NCBI GenBank assembly: GCA_039180865.1
Contig: JBCDCZ010000136.1
Span: 1 to 11,628 of the forward strand
DNA: 11,628 bases
Direction: 5' to 3'
Origin: JBCDCU01 sp039180865
GTDB lineage: Bacteria; Pseudomonadota; Alphaproteobacteria; Rhizobiales; JACESI01
Below the pieces are notes generated by a model. The model saw only the letters and a list, made by a program, of their open reading frames with translations, did not search any database and was not told the origin of the DNA. Below, one piece after another: positions 6,877 through 11,628 of the stretch (position 1 is the first letter of the stretch; every line of letters begins with the position of its first letter). The position numbers and the translations under genes are program-made.

Positions 6877-7327
6877 AACAATTCTTCAAATTCAGCAATA
6901 GTTACAACGCGATTTCCTGCTTCGATCTACCGGATGAACCTCCCGCTACAAGCAGGGAACGGTCAGCGACAGACGCAGCCGCTAGCCGAATAAGGTCATG
7001 GCGTTATGCAGTCAGGATTGGGGATCTGATGAGAAACAACGCAAAGAGCTTGCAAGCTTTGTGCAGGCGGTAAGATATTTGGAGGCCTCAGTTAAATGGG
7101 GAGGTGGTTTGAGATGCTGCCCGGTTCGAGCAGATCATGGAACAGCGTGTTAGTGCTTTTATTACGCTGTCTGCTTTCGGCCCGGTGTGGACGTCTGAGA
7201 ATTCAAACGACATACCTGCTCAACGGCAAACCGACGCGGCAGACCACAATTTTCCTTGGTTTCGATCTAATTTTGAACGATTCTTGCAACTCGAGGGCAT
7301 GAGCGCTTTTGGCGGTTCTTTGGCGCA
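6877..7327. other. About 450 bases without a convincing gene
   Basis: This gap separates the membrane-protein gene from the AT-richer two-gene operon. The only short frame worth noting is plus strand 6998-7153 (51 residues, containing EKQRKELASFVQAVRYLEA). It starts at ATG with AAGG only 2 nt upstream, which is a poor spacing. Overlapping longer plus-strand frames at 7096-7302 and 7137-7427 have no coding character that I trust, and the second runs into the opposite-strand gene. It may be decayed sequence at an island edge. Promoters for the gene starting at 6876 would also lie here. Confidence 0.4.
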
Positions 7328-9703
7328 TCAGTCCTCGTTGACACCATACTTGTGCTTGCGGAGTTCAATTTCTTCGCTTGCCCGCTCACGTTCTTGCTGC
7401 TCCGAGAGCGAAACGTCTTCGATGTAAGACTTAGCGAAATTGCGCACATTCGCGTCACCGTCGTTCAACCAATAACCAATCTCAACTACCTTTTGCGCAT
7501 ATGCTTCAGCCATGCCGTATTCGCCATGGACTACCCCCATTGCAATTAGAGCATTCGCCACTTCGCTCATCAGTTCTCTGTTAGTGTGATGCTTGCACAC
7601 AATTTCTCGGGCAACTGTATGAAGAAATGGCTGCCCTTCATAGTTACTGAGGATGCTCAAAACAAAATAAGCGTCAGACTGTTTGCCAGTTTGCCCTAAC
7701 CTTACGAGTTCTTGTTCTAGATTGGAATCGAAGCGCGGATAGATGATGGCAACGAGCCTAGCTCCACGATACTGAAACAGGCCATCGTTCGCATCGTACC
7801 AAGATCGTACTGTTTCCACGACAAGCTGGGCGTGTTTCGCCATTGGCTCGGTCAACCTTTGGAAATCGAAAGGAATGGCTTCGTAGTCAGTTCCTGCTTC
7901 CTTGAATTCAACTCTCTTCCTGAAAAAGGTAAGAATGAGATCAGGATGTTGCTCAGCAATGGGTTTCAGAATTTCTTCTGTTTGAAAATCAATTCTGTCG
8001 ACAAAAACAAGCGCGTCCAGCAGCAGTGCGTCTTGTTCCTGATTCAGCTTTGAGATCAGATATCTAATCTCACGGTTGTGCCAGAGCATCCGAACCCATT
8101 TTTTACACCCGAGTTCTTTCAGGCGCTTCAATGCTGGTACGGTGAGCCCGGAGATGGCGAAATTTTGGTCGTGTGAAAACTGGCTTGCGGCAACCCCAAT
8201 CAAAAGTGAAATTACATATTCATCGCTCGTTTCACTTGCTTTTCCAAGGACATTTGCCAAAAGCTGATGATCGGCTTCGACATCCTGATGGAAGAGCTTC
8301 GATATTGCCGCGAGTTGACTTCCCTGGTCGCAGAGTTCCATTAGTAAGGCCCTGCAGCTGCCTTTATATTCACCCGCCCAAAGGCCACGATATAATGGGA
8401 TTGTGAAAAACTGAACTTCCGCAATGTGTTTTTCGACAAGCTCCAAGGCCAGCTTTGGATGCGTCTCTGCGAGATTCCGCAAAAACTCAAAGTATATTGG
8501 AAATGTGGCAAGATCGTCGGATTCAGTTTTACAGAACTCAAGGATTCGCGCCTTCCACTGTGACCAATTCTTTTCGCTAATGGAGCTTACATAATTCGAT
8601 GCTCTTTCACGCCTTTCTTCTTCTATTCGTTCAAAATCCTTATCTGAATTGAGGGTATCTTCCCAGTTTTCAAATACACTTTCGAAGCCGATTAGGTTTC
8701 GGTAGATTTGATACTCGGAATTTTGATAGAGGGTATCGCGAATATCTAGGCATGACTGTCTGATTTCGTCGGAGATTCCATGATAGTAGCGCCAATAAAT
8801 GTCATGCTCAATTTTTTGGAGTACGGGGAAGCGCTCGTTTAGAATGATCTTTTTTAGCCAATCTAGAATAGAAATAGTATTCGAGGTGATAAGAGATTTT
8901 AGGTCATCTTCGTACTGTGCTGTGCGCGGCAGCTCCATGGCAACCATCAACGTTCGAATGATAGTCAGCCTCTCTGCAATGGGGCGTTCTAGTTCGTACA
9001 AACTCTTTAAAAATTCGATTGATCGAGAACGAACTTGTCGAATTGGTTCGCAATAAGGAACAGCCGCTGTTGACCATGTGACCGACTTATAATCCCAAGT
9101 CCTATCTTCCATAGTTGATGATAGCATCGCTCCACTCAGACTTTGTATTGCCGCAATATTTCGTTGCGCGATTTGATCTAGATTTGCCTCCAAGTATGAA
9201 AGTATTTCTAATTGCGGACCCGCACCCAATCCAGCACGGTCTTTACCTCCATAAAAAATCTGAATGTAATATGAGCCGCATTTCCCCAAGGCTTCGACTG
9301 CTTTTTTTGACACACCGTCGTCGGGATAATCGCTGAAGGGCAGGAGAATATCGACAACGGCTTGAATATCAAAATATCGAAAGCGCTCGACGAGCTCTAA
9401 TACTTCGCACAATAGTTTTTTCTGAAGGTCTGATGATGACCATGCATATTCAGGCGCGCAAGTGACAAATTCCGTTTCCTGCAAACGCTGCAGAAATGTA
9501 GAAAGTACCGGGAGCAGCTCATCGGACACCCTGTGTCCATAAACAGATAATTCAATTAATGTGCGCTCTATTGCGGAGTAATCTGTATTATCAGTTAGAG
9601 AGGTCTTCGCACTTTGAAATTCCTTTTGAAGAGCGGAAATTGCCTTATCACTTTCGAGGCGACTAAGCTGCTGTAATATCTTAACCTTTTCGTCTCGATC
9701 CAT
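7328..9703 (-). CDS. Large helical HEAT-like repeat protein, partner of the nuclease-like gene
   Basis: A 791-residue, almost wholly alpha-helical protein with no signal peptide or membrane segment. A HEAT-like unit is visible at about residues 110-143 (VVDILLPFSDYPDD then VSKKAVEALGKCG). Another is near 748-765 (DGDANVRNFAKSYIEDV), followed by a highly charged terminal helix (EQQERERASEEIELRKHK). The N-terminus (KILQQLSRLESDKAISALQKEF) looks amphipathic or coiled-coil. No Walker, nuclease or protease motif was seen, so a scaffold or sensor role is inferred, not shown. It starts at ATG 9701-9703, 2 nt after the upstream gene's stop, so the pair is co-transcribed. The DNA is visibly AT-richer than the pqq region, consistent with transfer. 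I cannot name the family. Confidence 0.8.
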   Translation of the reverse strand: MDRDEKVKILQQLSRLESDKAISALQKEFQSAKTSLTDNTDYSAIERTLIELSVYGHRVSDELLPVLSTFLQRLQETEFVTCAPEYAWSSSDLQKKLLCEVLELVERFRYFDIQAVVDILLPFSDYPDDGVSKKAVEALGKCGSYYIQIFYGGKDRAGLGAGPQLEILSYLEANLDQIAQRNIAAIQSLSGAMLSSTMEDRTWDYKSVTWSTAAVPYCEPIRQVRSRSIEFLKSLYELERPIAERLTIIRTLMVAMELPRTAQYEDDLKSLITSNTISILDWLKKIILNERFPVLQKIEHDIYWRYYHGISDEIRQSCLDIRDTLYQNSEYQIYRNLIGFESVFENWEDTLNSDKDFERIEEERRERASNYVSSISEKNWSQWKARILEFCKTESDDLATFPIYFEFLRNLAETHPKLALELVEKHIAEVQFFTIPLYRGLWAGEYKGSCRALLMELCDQGSQLAAISKLFHQDVEADHQLLANVLGKASETSDEYVISLLIGVAASQFSHDQNFAISGLTVPALKRLKELGCKKWVRMLWHNREIRYLISKLNQEQDALLLDALVFVDRIDFQTEEILKPIAEQHPDLILTFFRKRVEFKEAGTDYEAIPFDFQRLTEPMAKHAQLVVETVRSWYDANDGLFQYRGARLVAIIYPRFDSNLEQELVRLGQTGKQSDAYFVLSILSNYEGQPFLHTVAREIVCKHHTNRELMSEVANALIAMGVVHGEYGMAEAYAQKVVEIGYWLNDGDANVRNFAKSYIEDVSLSEQQERERASEEIELRKHKYGVNED

Positions 9704-9705
9704 GA

Positions 9706-10545
9706 CTATAAAACCTCTAATCTTCCGATGAATTCATCGGCAAATGTCTCAGCCGCCTCGTTGCAGACTCTTAAATTCACCGGAAGGATGTGGGAGCCAG
9801 TCACACGAACCAAACCCATTTGCGCGAGACGTTTTGCATTAGGGTCTATCGAGGCTACATTTAAACCTAGGTCGGCAACTATGTTGTAAGCCTGTTGTTT
9901 TGACATCGGCTCAAGCCACATGCTGTAACCGAGTAAACGACGTCTAATTTCCCGGTCTTGGGCCGCGATGTCGTCCAAAGCTTGCTTCAAAGTCGGCTGG
10001 TTTGTCTGAGAAGCGGAACCATTTTCTTGGCTCGACGGGCTTTTATTTTCAGCAACAAACTCGTCCAGTGCTTTCAGCGTTGCATCTTGAAATCTGTGGT
10101 CACGAAGTCCAATTCCGCAGACAATGCTCAGGCGCTCCGGTGATAGATTCATTGCAAAACCGAGCAAATCATCAAGGCACCAACAGTTTACTTCTATGTC
10201 TGGATTTTTCTCACGCAATTCACCGAGCAATTTTCCGCAAGTCGCTGGCAGATCGCGTTGATTGTAGACGAAAACCCATTTTGCCATTCGATCGCCAAAA
10301 TGCTTTTTTGCGCCTTCAAAATCCGCTCGAATTTTTGCTGCAGTCTTCGATGGCTCTGGAATCTCAGGACCGTAGCACTGAAATACAGTCTTTTCCGGAA
10401 CATGGTATCCATCGCATTTGAAATCACCGAGCGACCCCTGAGGTTTCCAAATTTCGAATTTCTCTGACCAAGCGTGCTTCGCGATATCACTGAAAATATC
10501 CTCAAAGCCCTGTCCCTTTTTCTTGAGCAGAATATTTTCCAACAA
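9706..10545 (-). CDS. PD-(D/E)XK nuclease-like protein with C-terminal winged-helix-like domain
   Basis: A 279-residue protein. The N-terminal region resembles a restriction-endonuclease fold: helix GQGFEDIFSDIA with Glu15, then SLGDFKCDGY (Asp41, Asp45), then strand VFQCYGPE (residues 54-61). The layout mimics Mrr-type 'GDxGxDG...QxK', except that the catalytic lysine position is Tyr58. Residues 89-125 (KWVFVYNQRDLP..., CWCLDDLL) continue the alpha/beta domain. A Ser/Gln/Asn-rich linker (about 168-185) leads to a winged-helix-like end (SKQQAYNIVADLGL ... KRLAQMGLVRVTGSHI, about 214-255). The start is TTG at 10543-10545, with a weak AGAAG site upstream; an in-frame TGA upstream precludes a much longer start. 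It is the first gene of a two-gene operon with the HEAT-like gene. The function is inferred as defence-related. Confidence 0.75.
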   Translation of the reverse strand: MLENILLKKKGQGFEDIFSDIAKHAWSEKFEIWKPQGSLGDFKCDGYHVPEKTVFQCYGPEIPEPSKTAAKIRADFEGAKKHFGDRMAKWVFVYNQRDLPATCGKLLGELREKNPDIEVNCWCLDDLLGFAMNLSPERLSIVCGIGLRDHRFQDATLKALDEFVAENKSPSSQENGSASQTNQPTLKQALDDIAAQDREIRRRLLGYSMWLEPMSKQQAYNIVADLGLNVASIDPNAKRLAQMGLVRVTGSHILPVNLRVCNEAAETFADEFIGRLEVL

Positions 10546-10599
10546 TATTACTTCTATTGCATAAGCCAGCGTGGGTAATCCGAATCAATAACGAAAAAA

Positions 10600-10621
10600 A
10601 CTGTTTCTCACTTCTAACAGT
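10600..10621 (-). terminator. Inverted repeat followed by T-run (weak terminator or operator)
   Basis: ACTGTT and AACAGT (10600-10605 with 10616-10621) form a 6-bp stem with a 10-nt loop. On the minus strand a run of six further T follows. It lies about 55 nt upstream of the nuclease-like gene and about 115 nt downstream of the gene stub ending at 10737. It may end transcription from the right, or serve as an operator for the two-gene operon. The stem is AT-rich and weak. Confidence 0.4.
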
Positions 10622-10736
10622 GTCTCAAACGGAGTGCGAGAAGCGGTCATTGTCTATTTTGTCGTTAATGAGCGATTTCCCCTTCTGGCGTATTTCGCGG
10701 TTCGATATTCCGCGACCATGGTTCACCACATCCCCC

Positions 10737-10844
10737 CTACCCCGCCAGATCCGGGAACCCATAGGCTTCCGGATAACGCATCGGTTTGACCGGGCCTTTG
10801 GGGATTGTGCGGTTCCAGGTGCGGCCGAAATAGCCCTGACGACC
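10737..10844 (-). pseudogene. Probable 3' remnant of a protein-coding gene, unrecognised
   Basis: The minus-strand frame ending at TAG 10737-10739 reads GRQGYFGRTWNRTIPKGP, then continues VKPMRYPEAYGFPDLAG and stops. These 35 residues use GC-ending codons (CCG, GGC, GAA, CTG) like the host genes and look like a real C-terminus. Upstream of 10844 the frame turns into low-complexity SLCLSLP, encoded by a purine/pyrimidine tract, and meets a stop at 10893-10895 without a start codon. I read this as the tail of a gene cut at this point. A coincidental frame over a structured RNA cannot be excluded. The parent family was not recognised. Confidence 0.35.
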
Positions 10845-10870
10845 AGAGAGACAGAGAGAGAGGGGGGAGA
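10845..10870. repeat. GA-rich low-complexity tract
   Basis: An almost pure purine stretch of AG/GA repeats ends in a G-run, with a single C at 10852. It sits exactly where the coding character of the leftward gene stub ends, so it may mark a recombination junction. Confidence 0.6.
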
Positions 10871-11290
10871 ACTCCTTGGAGCAATACTCCAGCTAGTCTC
10901 CAAGCTTCCCGGCCCGGCTCTCCTCGTCCTGATATTGAGGAGGTATTATTGGTCGTGACGACTCAGTCGGTACCTGGGGGTGGCTCGTTGGGAAGGCGGT
11001 AGTGCCTTGACCATTAAGCGGCTGATAAGCGTTAGCAGGCGGGCCGCCACCGGTGCCGGCTCGCATCTGCCATGACTGCGTGCCTGGGGATAGAGACACG
11101 GTCGGAGGCTCGGCCAGCTTTGACGGGTAACCTAGCTGGTATCTCTATTCCATGACTGAGGTGTATGCGGATTCAGCAACGTCCAGTCCCGCCGAGCGCC
11201 CCGACGGATACCTACGTTCCCTCTCGGGCTCAATCCGTTATAATGTGCTGTTACGGAGTTAGTAGAGCTATTTACGCAGATTTGAAACCC
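10868..11290. ncRNA. Candidate structured non-coding RNA region (strand unresolved)
   Basis: No credible protein frame, yet inverted repeats are dense. They are 10875-10881 with 10898-10904 (CTTGGAG/CTCCAAG); 10920-10925 with 10937-10942 (CTCCTC/GAGGAG); 10993-10997 with 11004-11008 (AAGGC/GCCTT); and 11021-11026 with 11031-11036 (GCTGAT/GTTAGC, wobble pairs, loop AAGC). A near-palindrome spans 11043-11060. 11114-11119 pairs with 11134-11139 (CCAGCT/AGCTGG) and is enclosed by a 13-position stem 11087-11099 with 11139-11151 that has one G-U and one mismatch. Next are 11192-11196 with 11223-11227 (CCGAG/CTCGG) and an imperfect 10-position stem 11229-11238 with 11253-11262. It does not match RNase P, tmRNA, 6S, group II intron domain V or rRNA as I know them. 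No promoter was identified. Confidence 0.35.
11070..11158. repeat. Direct repeat CCATGACTG flanking the 13-bp stem
   Basis: CCATGACTG occurs at 11070-11078 and 11150-11158, 80 nt apart. The second copy overlaps the 3' strand of the long stem described for this region. It may reflect local duplication or part of an RNA fold. Confidence 0.4.
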
Positions 11291-11628
11291 AATATTAAAC
11301 GCTAAGGTATTTTCTGTTCCGAGATAGGTGCTTAATTGAAATCTGGAGTTGGAATCGACTCAATGTTGATTCTTACTTCGACTGTGGAAAATGGTCTGCT
11401 AGACAGCTCTCCAAGCTCAGTCTCTCTGTACGCTTGTCACTGTTGGATAGTTGTTTTAAACGCAGCATTTAGCTTTAAAGTAATTACTCTGCGAAGGTGG
11501 TTCTACAACCCTGCTTCTACGAGCACAGGAATACAATTACCGTAGCTTCTTGATGACTGAAACAGATATTTAAGTGATGAGTTTTTATTGGTGCTGCCTA
11601 TTTTTGTTGTACCCTCAGGTCAAAGAGG
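11291..11628. other. Terminal 338 bases, no supported feature
   Basis: AT-richer sequence. A 69-codon plus-strand frame at 11336-11545 begins with an ATG that lacks a clear ribosome-binding site, and its product shows no domain-like pattern. The other frames are broken by frequent stops. A small hairpin GGTT/AACC is present near 11501. I see no RNA gene, mobile-element end or promoter that I can support. Confidence 0.4.

Noticed and set aside
10696..10717. Sequence GGTTCGATATTCCGCGACCA resembling a tRNA 3' end with CCA
   Set aside because: The T-arm does not pair with a 7-nt loop, and no 5' acceptor strand or anticodon arm lies upstream. It is a CGCGG/CCGCG hairpin with a 9-nt loop.
10845..10870. 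Minus-strand pyrimidine tract followed by CAG, resembling a eukaryotic 3' splice site
   Set aside because: All genes around are plainly bacterial and no intron structure or exon continuation was found. Treated as low-complexity sequence.
10557..10958. Plus-strand 133-codon frame
   Set aside because: It crosses the 10600-10621 inverted repeat, the opposite-strand gene tail and the GA tract. Its translation shows no family features, so it looks like a shadow frame.
10893..11144. Minus-strand open frame of about 83 codons, containing a 68-residue protein read from GTG at 11099
   Set aside because: It is Pro/Gln/Ser/Gly-rich without a domain pattern, lacks a ribosome-binding site, and overlaps the densest inverted repeats. 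More likely a chance frame in structured non-coding DNA.

Overview
The window looks like alphaproteobacterial chromosome. The pointers are a VPLPA-CTERM surface-protein sorting signal, which is typical of Rhodobacterales and related marine groups, and a complete pqqABCDE operon with GC-leaning codon use. No rRNA, tRNA, CRISPR array or intact insertion sequence was recognised.

Left part (1-4750). The tail of a LysR-type regulator (2-130, +) converges on one minus-strand operon. In transcription order the operon is: a periplasmic PQQ-dependent sugar dehydrogenase (4738-3446), the precursor peptide pqqA (3364-3269, with a possible 22-residue N-terminal extension starting at 3430), pqqB (3233-2322), pqqC (2325-1561), pqqD (1564-1265) and pqqE (1278-157). 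Gaps are short and the last four genes overlap, so cofactor synthesis and one consumer of the cofactor appear to be made together. PqqE, with PqqD as peptide chaperone, crosslinks Glu16 and Tyr20 of PqqA. PqqB and PqqC finish PQQ, which is used by the exported dehydrogenase. No pqqF/pqqG-type protease is present here.

Middle part (4751-7327). A leader with an inverted repeat lies upstream of the operon. Then come a strong intrinsic terminator and a secreted VPLPA-CTERM protein (5820-5089), a 66-residue single-pass membrane protein (6277-6077, TTG start), an unrecognised multi-pass membrane protein (6876-6385) and about 450 bases with no convincing gene.

Right part (7328-11628). A visibly AT-richer two-gene minus-strand operon encodes a PD-(D/E)XK-nuclease-like protein with a C-terminal winged-helix-like domain (10545-9706) and, 2 nt later, a 791-residue helical HEAT-like protein (9703-7328). 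Architecture, composition and position suggest a horizontally acquired, possibly anti-phage, system that I cannot assign to a named family. It is flanked by what looks like the 3' stub of a host-like gene (10844-10737). Beyond that, about 430 bases of non-coding DNA (10868-11290) are unusually rich in nested inverted repeats, including a 13-bp stem with a G-U pair, and could encode a structured RNA. The final ~340 bases show no supported feature.
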